DNA from: JBKEDC01 sp047975205
Lineage (GTDB): Bacteria > Bacteroidota > Bacteroidia > Bacteroidales > Prolixibacteraceae
Assembly (NCBI GenBank): GCA_047975205.1
Contig: JBKEDC010000005.1
Location: 94,224-158,223 of the forward strand
DNA: 64,000 nt
Reading direction: 5' to 3'
This document shows, piece after piece, positions 46,417-56,178 of the stretch. Position 1 is the first letter of the stretch. Each line of letters opens with the position of its first letter. Position numbers and translations under genes: made by a program. The notes beneath the pieces were generated by a model. That model saw only the letters and a program-made list of their open reading frames with translations. It was not told where the DNA came from and made no database searches.

Positions 46417-47808
46417 TTATTTGTTCAGCTTGAACTCACCGGCATTGTATCTGCGGAAATAATCTTTGGCAGCAACTCGTACCTTTTTAGAAAGCAATAA
46501 TGCACTTATCATTGTAGGGAAAGCCATCAAAGCGTATGCTGTATCAATAATGTTTACGATTGTTCCCATAGCTGCTACTGATCCAACAACAGTTAAAACT
46601 AATACAATATAGTTGTAATAGTGTGCACGATGTGCCCCGAATAGGAAGTTGGTACACTTTGAACCATAGTAAGGGAAAGCGAACAGAGTTGACATGGAGA
46701 AGAACAATACGCAAATCATGAGAATGTGCTTACCAAAAGGAATGCTTTGCCCAAAAGCTTGAGCAGTAAGAGAAACTCCCTCTGCATCTGATGACTTCCA
46801 AACTCCGGTAATAATAAGAGCCAAAGCTGTCATGGTACAAACGATAAGTGTATCGATAATCGGGCCTAACATAGCCACTAGACCTTCACGAACGGGTTCG
46901 TCGGTTTTTGCAGCTCCGTGAGCCATCGGAGCTGAACCCATACCTGCTTCGTTTGAGAAAGCTGCTCTACGAATACCTGTGATGATTAACGCACCGAGTA
47001 CCCCACCAAAAACAGGTTCCCCGTTGTAGTTGTCGCCGGTGAAAGCATCGTGAAAGATAAGTTTGAAACTTGGTATAATTTCATGAGCATTCGAGAAAAT
47101 GATGTATAACACGGCTATTACATAAATAACCACCATAATAGGAACAATTTTTCCGGTAACCTCGCCAATCCGCTTGATCCCTCCTATGATTACCAAGCCT
47201 ACAATTACGGCGATGACTATCCCGATAATCAATTTGGTTACGGTTTCAGAGGCAAATCCTACCGGACCTAAATAAATGTCATATACAACTTGAGTAAGTT
47301 GATTGGCCTGAAAGAGGGGTAGCACACCAACCATGGCTGCTACAGAAAAGAAAATTGCTGCAGGCTTCCATTTTTTGCCTAGTCCTTCGACCATCCAGTA
47401 CATGGGTCCTCCTTGTATCTCGCCTGAACTGTCTCGTCCTCTGTACATAACAGCTAGTGTACATGTGAAAAATTTTGTAGCAACACCCACAATTGCAGAA
47501 ACCCACATCCAAAAAATGGCTCCGGGTCCTCCCACTGTAATGGCAACAGCAACTCCTGCAATATTTCCCATTCCAACAGTCCCTGCAATAGCTGTTGATA
47601 GTGCTTGATAGTGCTTCAACTGCCCATCTTCTTTTTCATTGTCATATTTTCCGCGCACAATTTGTATGGCGTGTCCTAAATACCTGAAAGGCGCAAATTT
47701 AGTACTTATCAGAAAGTACAAACCGCCTCCAATAAGCAAAATTAAAAGGGGATATCCCCACGCTAAGTTTGATAGTTGTTTTGTTAGTTCTACGAAAGAG
47801 TTTTGCAT
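46417..47808 (-). CDS. alanine/glycine:cation symporter (AGCS) family protein
   Basis: A 463-aa inner-membrane transporter with about ten TM segments. The AGCS signature GTVGMGNIAGVAVAITVGGPGAIFW is visible (residues about 77-101), as is FSNEAGMGSAPMAHGAAKT. It takes up alanine or glycine with Na+ or H+. Length is normal. Confidence 0.93.
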   Translation of the reverse strand: MQNSFVELTKQLSNLAWGYPLLILLIGGGLYFLISTKFAPFRYLGHAIQIVRGKYDNEKEDGQLKHYQALSTAIAGTVGMGNIAGVAVAITVGGPGAIFWMWVSAIVGVATKFFTCTLAVMYRGRDSSGEIQGGPMYWMVEGLGKKWKPAAIFFSVAAMVGVLPLFQANQLTQVVYDIYLGPVGFASETVTKLIIGIVIAVIVGLVIIGGIKRIGEVTGKIVPIMVVIYVIAVLYIIFSNAHEIIPSFKLIFHDAFTGDNYNGEPVFGGVLGALIITGIRRAAFSNEAGMGSAPMAHGAAKTDEPVREGLVAMLGPIIDTLIVCTMTALALIITGVWKSSDAEGVSLTAQAFGQSIPFGKHILMICVLFFSMSTLFAFPYYGSKCTNFLFGAHRAHYYNYIVLVLTVVGSVAAMGTIVNIIDTAYALMAFPTMISALLLSKKVRVAAKDYFRRYNAGEFKLNK

Positions 47809-48834
47809 ATGCTATACGTTTCATTTTTATTCCCTCCAGAAAAGAGGTTATTATGATTAAAAATGCAAAATAGACATATTTTACTGTATAAAAATACATT
47901 TGATGATATTAAAACACAATTTAACCCGCTTTATGCAATAAAAGGTACAATGTAACCTCAAATTCTGATAAAATAGCATGTTTTTGGAATGGAACGCAAC
48001 ACTATATATAGTAAATGATGAAAAATTTAAACAAAATGCGCGTGGTATTTTTACCATATTTATTTTAATGATTTTGGATTATAATACTTCCTGTATTCAA
48101 CAAATCTCCCCTCTATTTATGGTGCAATAATGGCCTTGATTTTTAATTTTTCTACTCATTACAACATCATAATCACCAGGCTGATTACTTTATCTTTAAA
48201 TTATAAAGTTATGGTTCTTCCACCTAGCTTGTTTTTTATCAATTATAAATTATTATTGCCCTACTTTTTGATTTTTCCTTTAATTATAATGTAATAATTT
48301 GCTTCTTCATCAATCTTCATGTCAGATTATATTGATGTTGTTGCTATTCTTAATTTGCTGTTTGTTAATAGAATATGATGATATTTTTCATTCTGCAATT
48401 GGTTTGTAGTTGTATTTAGACTATGGTATTTTATAAACCAAACAGAAAAAATGCTATCTGTATTTTTTCTGTTTATTGAAATAATACTTTCCGTAAACAT
48501 TATTAAACTACTTTATACTCAGTTCCTCTTTAATAAGTATTAATGTAATATATTATTTATTTGAAAGGAAAATAATTTAGAATTAAAATATAAGCCCTAC
48601 AACAAAATAAAGAATAGCTGAATTTGAGAATTTACACCGTGTAAATAAAATATTTCATAATTTTCTCACCTAACACTCTACTTTTTAAGTAAAATGATTA
48701 TACTTGCACTGCAATTCTAGCGAAATCGATTCTTGATTTTGTCATTCACATAAAAAATATTTAAACAAAAGCGTGTTGTATATGTATGATTTTGGCTTAA
48801 TTATATATCCACAAACACACAATAATTGAACACT
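47809..48834. other. 1-kb AT-rich leader region upstream of rho
   Basis: No reading frame over 60 codons and no recognisable RNA family. The one strong structure is a perfect 13-bp inverted repeat AAACAGAAAAAAT/ATTTTTTCTGTTT (48440-48452, 48462-48474) with a 9-base loop and no T run beyond it. The region probably contains the symporter promoter on one side and a long rho leader on the other. Rho is often autoregulated through a long leader. Confidence 0.5.
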
Positions 48835-50586
48835 ATGTACGTAAAAAACGACCTAGATAAGAAGGTGGTTTCTGAATTAAAGGAGATTGCTAAATCATTA
48901 GGTATTAAGAGGCTTGATTCCTATAAAAAAGAGGAGCTTGTGTATAAAATATTAGATGTTCAGGCTGAGAAAAAAGCCGAAACTCAGATACAAGCAGAGG
49001 AAACAAAACCTAAAAAGACTCCTCGCCCAAAGAAACACCCTGCACAATCCAAAGGTGTGTCGAAAGCAGAAATAAAAGAGCCGGAAATTAAATCTGATGA
49101 AAAAAAGGAAACGAAAGAAAGCAAAGTTGAAAGCGTTTCTGATGTGGTAGAAAAAGTAGCAGATACCGTGAGTACGGATAAACCGGATTCGAATGGGGAA
49201 AACAAGGTAGAGAATAAGGAACGCAGACCCAAAAGACCTCGTAAGCAAGTGGCAGGAAAAGTGCCGGAAGAGAAAGAGGCAGAAGCTTCAAAAGAAGTGA
49301 CGGAAAATAAAGAGAATGGTGCTCCTAAAGAAAAAGAGGCGACAGTTTCGGAGCCAACGATTCCTGCAGAGGGAGAAAGACCACAGCATAGAGAAAATAA
49401 TCGGAAACAAAATAATAACCGTAAGCAGAATAACAATCGTAAACAACAAGAACCGGCTTATGATTTCGGTGATTTGATTACGAATATCGGGGTGCTTGAA
49501 GTTATGCCTGACGGTTATGGCTTTTTGCGCTCAAGTGATTATAACTATTTAAGCTCTCCTGATGATATTTATGTGTCACAGTCGCAAATTAAATTATTTG
49601 GTTTAAAAACCGGCGATACAGTGCACGGAGCAATTCGTCCGCCTAGAGAAGGTGAGAAATACTTTCCATTACTAAAAGTATTGGAAATAAACGGTCGCAC
49701 TCCTGGTTATATCAGAGATAGAGTGCCGTTTGATCATTTAACCCCTCTGTTTCCAAATGAAAAATTTAATATCACCGGAAATGGACATGGAAATATCTCG
49801 GCTCGGGTGGTTGATTTGTTTGCACCTATAGGTAAAGGACAACGCGGATTAATTGTAGCTCCTCCTAAAACAGGTAAAACAATGTTGCTGAAAGAAATAG
49901 CTAATGCCATTGCCGATAATCATCCGGAGGTATATATGATTGTGCTCTTAATTGATGAGCGTCCGGAAGAAGTAACAGACATGGCACGCAGTGTGAATGC
50001 TGAAGTAATATCTTCAACATTTGATGAACCTGCCGAACGCCATGTTCGCGTAGCTAATATGGTGCTTGAGAAAGCAAAGCGCATGACAGAATGTGGTCAT
50101 GATGTAGTTGTACTTTTAGATTCTATAACTCGATTGGCTCGTGCCTATAACACCGTAGCTCCTGCTTCAGGTAAAGTATTGTCGGGGGGTGTTGATGCAA
50201 ATGCATTACACAAACCTAAACGTTTTTTCGGTGCCGCGCGTAACATTGAAGATGGGGGATCGCTAACCATCTTGGCAACCGCCCTTACTGAAACCGGATC
50301 TAAAATGGATGATGTTATCTTTGAAGAATTTAAAGGTACGGGCAATATGGAACTACAACTTGATCGTAAGTTATCTAATAAACGTATCTTCCCGGCAGTT
50401 GATATTGTGTCATCAAGCACGCGCAGAGATGATGCACTTCTATCTCAATCGGTGATGGATAAGGTCTATATCCTTAGGAACTATTTAGCAGATATGAATT
50501 CCATCGAAGCTATGGAATTTTTACGAACTCGATTGGTTAGAGCAAGTTCTATTGAAGAATTTTTAATATCAATGAATGATGGATAG
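48835..50586 (+). CDS. rho: transcription termination factor Rho with long disordered insert
   Basis: A 583-aa hexameric RNA helicase. The Rho-N helical domain is at 1-45 (LKEIAKSLGIKRLDSYKKEELVYKILD). A charged low-complexity insert follows (about 48-205) ending in three NNRKQ repeats. Then comes the RNA-binding cold-shock domain (GVLEVMPDGYGFLRSSDYNY) and the ATPase core: Walker A PPKTGKTM (about 343-350), VVLLDSITRLARAYN and the Q/R loop region. Such an insert is usual in Bacteroidota and is reported to drive Rho condensates in B. thetaiotaomicron. ATG 48835 is preferred over a TTG at 48826. Confidence 0.95.
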   Translation: MYVKNDLDKKVVSELKEIAKSLGIKRLDSYKKEELVYKILDVQAEKKAETQIQAEETKPKKTPRPKKHPAQSKGVSKAEIKEPEIKSDEKKETKESKVESVSDVVEKVADTVSTDKPDSNGENKVENKERRPKRPRKQVAGKVPEEKEAEASKEVTENKENGAPKEKEATVSEPTIPAEGERPQHRENNRKQNNNRKQNNNRKQQEPAYDFGDLITNIGVLEVMPDGYGFLRSSDYNYLSSPDDIYVSQSQIKLFGLKTGDTVHGAIRPPREGEKYFPLLKVLEINGRTPGYIRDRVPFDHLTPLFPNEKFNITGNGHGNISARVVDLFAPIGKGQRGLIVAPPKTGKTMLLKEIANAIADNHPEVYMIVLLIDERPEEVTDMARSVNAEVISSTFDEPAERHVRVANMVLEKAKRMTECGHDVVVLLDSITRLARAYNTVAPASGKVLSGGVDANALHKPKRFFGAARNIEDGGSLTILATALTETGSKMDDVIFEEFKGTGNMELQLDRKLSNKRIFPAVDIVSSSTRRDDALLSQSVMDKVYILRNYLADMNSIEAMEFLRTRLVRASSIEEFLISMNDG

Positions 50587-50610
50587 ACAAGCTCAATCCA
50601 AATAGCATGA

Positions 50611-50652
50611 ATAAGCCCGAGATGTACTTTAAGCATTTCGGGCTTATTTGTA
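50611..50652 (+). terminator. hairpin terminator after rho
   Basis: AAGCCCGAGATG (50613-50624) pairs with CATTTCGGGCTT (50634-50645), one G-U; the tail (ATTTG) is short. Confidence 0.65.
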
Positions 50653-50767
50653 TCAAATCGTTCCTTAGTTTTCGTAAAACGGAATTAATTGTCTTCTGCA
50701 GAAATAAATTTTAACATAAATCTAGCTTATTAATGAGTGCTTACTTATGTTGTTAATAGAAATATAT

Positions 50768-50775
50768 TACTTTTG
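50768..50775 (+). promoter_or_regulatory. -7 element (TACTTTTG) for the DUF6089-uppS-bamA operon
   Basis: TACTTTTG matches TAnnTTTG and lies 89 bases before the DUF6089 ATG. Confidence 0.45.
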
Positions 50776-50864
50776 TGAGCTATGGTGGTAAAGTCAACTT
50801 GAAAAATATTCAATATGTAATTTAAGGAACTTTAAGTTATGAAAATTAAAACCATGATTGTTTG

Positions 50865-51605
50865 ATGAAAAAATTTTTCTTGGTCTTGTTGGTTTTATTT
50901 GTAGTTAAATCAACTTATTCGCAATCCTTGCAAGCCACGGCAGATGTCGGTCTTTGGGGTGGGGGAAGCGGATACCAGGGAGACATGACACAAATTGATC
51001 GCTTAGGTTCTGTTGGAGGTGCAGTAGGGGGATTTTTTCGTTATAACTTTAATCCAAGATACGCTATTCGAGTTAGTGGCATGTTGGGGAATGTTAGCGG
51101 GACAGGCAAATTTGATGATATTTCCTGGGAATTCTCAAAGCCAGTTTCCGATTTTTCGGTAGTTTATGAATTTAATTTCTGGCCTTATTTGATAGGAAGT
51201 TCAAAACATAACATTACCACTTTTTTAACATTGGGGTTTGGAGTCAGTACTTATGCTGATGCAACCCAACTTAGTGGGGCAATCATTAATGGAGTATATA
51301 CTCCACCGGTTCCGGACGGTTCAAATAGAGCATCTTCGGTGGCGGCTTTTAATATTCCGCTAGGTTTTGGTTTTAAATTTAATGTAACAAAACGACTCGG
51401 TATGGGTGCTGAGTTTGTATTGAGGAAATATTTCGATGATCGTTTAGATAACTTAAACGATCCTCGGGCTTATACAATAGAGGAAACGGGTGAGGTTGTC
51501 GGTTATACAACTGCCTTACACAATAACGATTGGACCTTTCATTTGGGAGTTTTTGTGTGTTACCAAATTTTTAGAGCAGATAAGAATTGTGCTCTGTATG
51601 ATTAA
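50865..51605 (+). CDS. DUF6089 family outer membrane beta-barrel protein
   Basis: A 246-aa exported protein (signal peptide KKFFLVLLVLFVVKSTYSQ). A glycine-rich start (ADVGLWGGGSGYQGDM) and alternating barrel strands (FFRYNFNPRYAIRVSGML, FNIPLGFGFKFNVTKRLGM) with a terminal WTFHLGVFVCYQIF place it in DUF6089. The family precedes uppS-bamA throughout Bacteroidota, as here. Function is unknown; envelope biogenesis is inferred from the neighbourhood. ATG 50865 is used rather than the adjacent TTG at 50862. Confidence 0.8.
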   Translation: MKKFFLVLLVLFVVKSTYSQSLQATADVGLWGGGSGYQGDMTQIDRLGSVGGAVGGFFRYNFNPRYAIRVSGMLGNVSGTGKFDDISWEFSKPVSDFSVVYEFNFWPYLIGSSKHNITTFLTLGFGVSTYADATQLSGAIINGVYTPPVPDGSNRASSVAAFNIPLGFGFKFNVTKRLGMGAEFVLRKYFDDRLDNLNDPRAYTIEETGEVVGYTTALHNNDWTFHLGVFVCYQIFRADKNCALYD

Positions 51606-51631
51606 TAAAACAACAATAGAAGCTAGTTTTA

Positions 51632-52375
51632 ATGAGCTTGATAGATAATTTAGATAAGTCGAATATTCCGGAACACGTAGCCATTATCATGGATGGTAAT
51701 GGTCGTTGGGCGAAAAAGCATGGGCAGGAACGATTTGTAGGTCACGAAAGAGGGGCTGAAGCTGTTCGTAACGTCTTAAAGTCGGCCGGCAAGATTGGAA
51801 TTAAGTTTCTGACTCTATATACTTTTTCAACAGAAAATTGGTCAAGACCCGAAGAAGAAGTTACAGCTTTAATGTCACTGCTCGTTCGTTTAATTGAACA
51901 TGAAACTCCAAACTTGAAGAAAAATGATGTTCGGTTGCAGGCTATCGGCGATTTGTCGAGTATGCCGCAAGAAGTTCAAAATAGCTTGAATTGGTCGATT
52001 AATAAACTGAAAGATTGCAAAGGCACAACGCTTATCTTAGCGTTGAATTATAGTGGAAGATGGGATATAACTAATGCTTGCAAGCAGTTGGTAGAACAGG
52101 CTTCGTCGGGAAATATAAAATCAGAAGATGTGACCAATGAGCTTTTGAGTTCTTTGGTGGCAACAAAAAACATTCCGGATCCTGATTTATTAATTAGAAC
52201 CAGTGGAGAATTGCGTATAAGTAATTTCTTGTTGTGGCAAATAGCTTATTCAGAATTATACTTCACGCCGGTATTTTGGCCAGAGTTCTCAGAAGAACAT
52301 TTGATAGAGGCTATACTCGATTATCAATTGCGTCAACGCCGTTTCGGAAAAACAAGTCAACAAATTGAGGAATAA
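51632..52375 (+). CDS. uppS: undecaprenyl diphosphate synthase
   Basis: A 247-aa cis-prenyltransferase making the C55 carrier for peptidoglycan and polysaccharide. Signature HVAIIMDGNGRWAKKHG with catalytic Asp21, then LTLYTFSTENWSRP, LALNYSGRWDI, and LIRTSGELRISNFLLWQIAY. The stop codon is 10 bases before the bamA ATG. Confidence 0.95.
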   Translation: MSLIDNLDKSNIPEHVAIIMDGNGRWAKKHGQERFVGHERGAEAVRNVLKSAGKIGIKFLTLYTFSTENWSRPEEEVTALMSLLVRLIEHETPNLKKNDVRLQAIGDLSSMPQEVQNSLNWSINKLKDCKGTTLILALNYSGRWDITNACKQLVEQASSGNIKSEDVTNELLSSLVATKNIPDPDLLIRTSGELRISNFLLWQIAYSELYFTPVFWPEFSEEHLIEAILDYQLRQRRFGKTSQQIEE

Positions 52376-52385
52376 AAAAAACATA

Positions 52386-54965
52386 ATGTATAGAATCCAA
52401 ATATTTATTCTTTTCGTCCTGTTTGGGCTGGGTGCAATGGCTCAAGATAATGATGGTACAAACTTTTCTATTTACTATTCAAGCCCCCGTAAATATACTA
52501 TTGCCGATATTCAAGTAGTAGGTGTTAAATATCTTGACACTAACGTGCTTATCCAAATTTCAGGTTTATCTGTTGGCGATGAAGTGATGATTCCGGGAGA
52601 TGAAGTTACGAATGCAATAAAAAAGCTTTGGGGAAATCAAATGTTTTCAGATGTGCGTATTGAGGCCACTAAAATAGTTGATGATAAGATCTGGTTGACC
52701 ATTTACCTTCAAGAACGACCGAGATTGGCCGGGGTTAATTTTTATGGAGTGTCTAAATCGGAAGAAAAAGACATTAAAGAGAAAGTTATGCTCCTAAAAG
52801 GTAGTCAAGTCACCGATAACCAATTAGTCAGTGCAGAACGAATAATCACAGGTATTTTTACAGAAAAAGGCTATTCAAATGCAGAGGTTAATATCGTTCA
52901 ACGCGATGATTCTCTCAGCTCAAACAATGTGTATTTGGATATCAAAGTAGATAAAAAAGAGAAGGTAAAAATTCAGGAGGTGGTTTTCCATGGTGTTAAG
53001 AACCTGAATCCTAATGTGCTTGATCGGGCCATGAAGAAGACAAATGGAAAGCAATGGCGAAATTTCTTCAGAACAAAAAAATTCTCGAAAGATGCATATA
53101 AAGAGGATCAAGCAAGCATGATTGCTAAATTTAATGAGGAAGGTTATCGAGATGCAACGATTACGGCCGATAGCGTTACCCCTTTAGAGAATGGTAGGGT
53201 GCGTGTCGATTTATATGTAGATGAGGGCGATAAATACTACTTTGGTAATATCAAATGGATGGGTAACACGGTTTATCCCTCAGATTATTTGGGCACGATG
53301 CTTGGTTTGAAAAAGGGCGATGTATTTGACCAAAAGAAATTAGATGATCGTCTTACCGTTGATGACGATGCTGTAGGTAATCTATATTTAGATAATGGTT
53401 ATCTGTTCTATAATTTGGATCCGGTAGAGTCTAGCATAAAAGACGATACGATTAACTATGAAATGCGCATTTATGAAGGGCAACAGGCTACTATCAATAA
53501 TGTACTTATTGAAGGAAATACCAAAACGAATGAACACGTAGCCAGACGAGAGCTACGTACTTATCCGGGTGATTTATTCAGTAAATCAAATATTATTCGT
53601 TCTGTTCGAGAGCTTTCGCAACTCGGGCACTTCGATCCGGAAGCTATTGAACCGGATGTACAACCTCATCCCGAAAGTGGGACAGTAGATATAGGCTATA
53701 AACTTCAGGAAAAATCGAATGATCAGATAGAATTATCAGGTGGTTGGGGAGCCGGTCAGTTTGTGGGAACCTTAGGTTTACGATTCTCTAACTTCTCGAT
53801 TAGAAATGTTTTTAATAAAGAAGCTTGGAGTCCACTTCCTACTGGTGATGGACAGACATTAAGTTTACGAGCTCAAACATCAGGTAAATTCTATACTTCT
53901 TATGGGTTTAGTTTTGTTGAGCCTTGGTTAGGTGGTAAAAAACCAAACTCCCTGTCGGTATCATTTGATCGAAATAGAACAAATTATTCTGCAAATAGTA
54001 GTTTGTATGATTACAATTACGGATATAACTATTATGACTATGGTTCCGGTTATTATGATTATGGCAATACGAACTATGATGACACGAATTCAGAAGATGA
54101 TGAAGTGCAAGTTACCACAGCTGTTACAGTTGGATACAGTTATCGCTTGAAGTGGCCTGATGATTTCTTTACCGTATATCATCAATTGTCATATGAAAGG
54201 TATAAGCTGCAAAATATGGCTGATTATTATAGCTTCTTGGGTGCTGATGATGGAGATGATGGAGAGTTCAACAACTTGAGTTTCTTAACAGCTATTTCTC
54301 GCAATTCAGTTGATCAACCGTTATATCCGCGTTCCGGTTCTCAGTTTAGCTTGTCGGTACAATTTACTTTCCCGTATTCATTAGTAGATGGAGTTGATTA
54401 TAGTAAAACAAATATCTCAAATCAGGATCGCTATCGTTGGATTGAATATCACAAATGGAAATTCAACGGTACATGGTACACGCCATTGACAAAAAATAGA
54501 AATTTAGTGTTGATGACTAAATTTGAATATGGATTCTTAGGTTATTACGACAAAAACCGTCGTTCACCTTTCGAAGGATTTCGTGTGGGAGGTTCCGGAA
54601 TGTCTGGTTATAGTCTATATGGAACTGATATTGTTGCTTTGCGTGGTTATAGTGATTATAGCTTGAGTCCGTCAACAGGGTCAAATATCTATGATAAAAT
54701 GACGGTGGAATTACACTATCCGATAACGCTGTCTCAATCGGCTACTATTTATGTGCTTGGTTTCTTAGAAGGTGGTAATGCGTGGTTAGATTTTGAAGAC
54801 TTTAATCCTTTTGATATGAAACGTTCTGCCGGTGTCGGTGTTCGCTTATTCTTGCCAATGTTTGGTTTGATGGGATTTGACTACGGTTACGGTTTCGATC
54901 CGATTAATGGAAGTATGAGTAATAGCCGAAGCCAATTCCACTTTACAATCGGGCAACAATTCTAA
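52386..54965 (+). CDS. bamA: outer membrane protein assembly factor BamA
   Basis: An 859-aa Omp85 protein, the core of the BAM complex. Signal peptide IFILFVLFGLGAMAQ, five POTRA domains (about 35-430, starting YTIADIQVVGVKYLD) and a 16-strand barrel. Barrel landmarks include the lid-lock loop GFRVGGSGMSGYSLYG in place of the usual VRGY-type motif and the terminal QFHFTIGQQF. A Tyr/Asp/Asn/Gly-rich extracellular loop (54008-54100) is unusually acidic and low in complexity. A TTG 21 bases upstream is a weaker start. Confidence 0.94.
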   Translation: MYRIQIFILFVLFGLGAMAQDNDGTNFSIYYSSPRKYTIADIQVVGVKYLDTNVLIQISGLSVGDEVMIPGDEVTNAIKKLWGNQMFSDVRIEATKIVDDKIWLTIYLQERPRLAGVNFYGVSKSEEKDIKEKVMLLKGSQVTDNQLVSAERIITGIFTEKGYSNAEVNIVQRDDSLSSNNVYLDIKVDKKEKVKIQEVVFHGVKNLNPNVLDRAMKKTNGKQWRNFFRTKKFSKDAYKEDQASMIAKFNEEGYRDATITADSVTPLENGRVRVDLYVDEGDKYYFGNIKWMGNTVYPSDYLGTMLGLKKGDVFDQKKLDDRLTVDDDAVGNLYLDNGYLFYNLDPVESSIKDDTINYEMRIYEGQQATINNVLIEGNTKTNEHVARRELRTYPGDLFSKSNIIRSVRELSQLGHFDPEAIEPDVQPHPESGTVDIGYKLQEKSNDQIELSGGWGAGQFVGTLGLRFSNFSIRNVFNKEAWSPLPTGDGQTLSLRAQTSGKFYTSYGFSFVEPWLGGKKPNSLSVSFDRNRTNYSANSSLYDYNYGYNYYDYGSGYYDYGNTNYDDTNSEDDEVQVTTAVTVGYSYRLKWPDDFFTVYHQLSYERYKLQNMADYYSFLGADDGDDGEFNNLSFLTAISRNSVDQPLYPRSGSQFSLSVQFTFPYSLVDGVDYSKTNISNQDRYRWIEYHKWKFNGTWYTPLTKNRNLVLMTKFEYGFLGYYDKNRRSPFEGFRVGGSGMSGYSLYGTDIVALRGYSDYSLSPSTGSNIYDKMTVELHYPITLSQSATIYVLGFLEGGNAWLDFEDFNPFDMKRSAGVGVRLFLPMFGLMGFDYGYGFDPINGSMSNSRSQFHFTIGQQF

Positions 54966-54973
54966 TTTTGGAT

Positions 54974-55489
54974 ATGATGAAGAAAATATTACTGTTACTA
55001 TTCCCTTTCTTGTTGGTTAGTTCGGCATATGCACAAAAATATGCCTATGTCGATACTGATTATATATTGGATAATATTCCGACTTATACGGCAGCTCAGG
55101 AGCAGCTAAATAAAATATCTCAACAATATCAGAAAGAACTAGAGGGGATGCGTGCTGAAGTTGATAAAATGTATCAAGATTATCAATCAGAATCGGTATT
55201 GTTATCTGAAGATATAAGAAGAAAACGTGAGGATTTAATTGTTGCCAAGGAGAAAGAACTAAAGGCCTTGCAGCGTCAGTATTTTGGTCCGGAGGGCGAC
55301 TTATATAAGAAGAGAGAAGACCTAGTTCAGCCTATTCAAGAAGATATATATAATGCCATACAGTCTATTGCTACACAGAGTGGCTATGCCGTGATTTTCG
55401 ATAAAGCAGCAAGTACTAATATGCTGTACACCGATTCTCGATATGATTTGAGCGATCAGGTGCTGCAAAGATTAGGATATAAGAATTAA
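54974..55489 (+). CDS. OmpH/Skp-family periplasmic chaperone (first)
   Basis: A 171-aa exported coiled-coil protein. Signal peptide KKILLLLFPFLLVSSAYAQ, then KYAYVDTDYILDNIPTYTAA, a long helical hairpin (about 40-125) and the base domain YAVIFDKAASTNMLYTD. Skp holds unfolded outer-membrane proteins for BamA, encoded 8 bases upstream. An ATG three bases later (54977) is equally possible. Confidence 0.9.
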   Translation: MMKKILLLLFPFLLVSSAYAQKYAYVDTDYILDNIPTYTAAQEQLNKISQQYQKELEGMRAEVDKMYQDYQSESVLLSEDIRRKREDLIVAKEKELKALQRQYFGPEGDLYKKREDLVQPIQEDIYNAIQSIATQSGYAVIFDKAASTNMLYTDSRYDLSDQVLQRLGYKN

Positions 55490-55536
55490 CTCTGTATATT
55501 TGTACTAATTGAATCAACAATATTTTAATAGAAAAC

Positions 55537-56043
55537 ATGAAAAATCTTTTTAAAATCTGCTTAGTTGCAGTAATGATGTTGTCTGTAAGTTTTGTGCAAG
55601 CACAAACTTTAAAATTTGGACATATTAACACACAAGAATTAGTTCCGAATTTACCGGAATATGCTGATGCCCAAAAACAAATTCAGGCTCAAGCTAAAAC
55701 TTTAGAGGATCAATTGGGTGTTATGCAAAAGGAACTTCAAACAAAAATGACGGAGTACCAAGAGCAGTCGAAAACAATGGATGAAGTTGTTCGCCAAGCT
55801 AAAGAAGAAGATTTGATGAACCTTCAGCAACGTATTCAAACCTTTAATCAAAGTGCGCAACAAAAATTGCAACAAAAACAGCAAGAGTTGATGAAACCAA
55901 TCTTTGATAAAGTAAATAAAACAATTGAAGAAGTTGCCAAAGAACAAGGACTCATTTATGTATTTGATACCAATACGCTTCTTTATAAATCTCATGCGAG
56001 TGTTGATTTATTGCCTTTGGTGAAAACAAAATTAGGTTTGTAA
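55537..56043 (+). CDS. OmpH/Skp-family periplasmic chaperone (second)
   Basis: A 168-aa paralogue of the preceding gene. Signal peptide KNLFKICLVAVMMLSVSFVQAQ, KFGHINTQELVPNLPEYADA, a Gln-rich helical hairpin (QSAQQKLQQKQQELMKP) and the base GLIYVFDTNTLLYKS. Tandem ompH genes after bamA are standard in Bacteroidota. A strong terminator ends the operon. Confidence 0.9.
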   Translation: MKNLFKICLVAVMMLSVSFVQAQTLKFGHINTQELVPNLPEYADAQKQIQAQAKTLEDQLGVMQKELQTKMTEYQEQSKTMDEVVRQAKEEDLMNLQQRIQTFNQSAQQKLQQKQQELMKPIFDKVNKTIEEVAKEQGLIYVFDTNTLLYKSHASVDLLPLVKTKLGL

Positions 56044-56064
56044 AATACACTTATTTACCACAGG

Positions 56065-56098
56065 AAAGAGCTATCTGTTAACAGATAGCTCTTTTTTT
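56065..56098 (+). terminator. rho-independent terminator of the bamA operon
   Basis: A 30-base perfect palindrome centred on GTTAAC (56065-56094) followed by a T run. Confidence 0.9.
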
Positions 56099-56141
56099 GT
56101 ATTTGTTTTCGGTATGACTGTGTATTGTGAAAATAATACAC

Positions 56142-56149
56142 TACTTTCG
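56142..56149 (+). promoter_or_regulatory. -7-like element (TACTTTCG) for the corA leader transcript
   Basis: TACTTTCG differs from TAnnTTTG by one base. It lies 29 bases before the leader ORF and would give corA an mRNA leader of about 125 bases. Confidence 0.45.
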
Positions 56150-56178
56150 CAGGGTTTTAAAATAAACGATAAACAAAA

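Noticed and set aside
47809..48834. tmRNA, RNase P RNA or riboswitch in the rho upstream region
   Set aside because: None of the conserved motifs I know for these RNAs is present; the region is mostly featureless AT-rich DNA with a single hairpin.
48952..49436. Long antisense frames opposite rho
   Set aside because: They mirror the low-complexity insert of Rho and have no independent coding evidence.
53932..54150. 72-codon plus-strand frame inside bamA
   Set aside because: It is an out-of-frame reading of the Tyr/Asp-rich loop; the bamA frame is continuous and homologous throughout.
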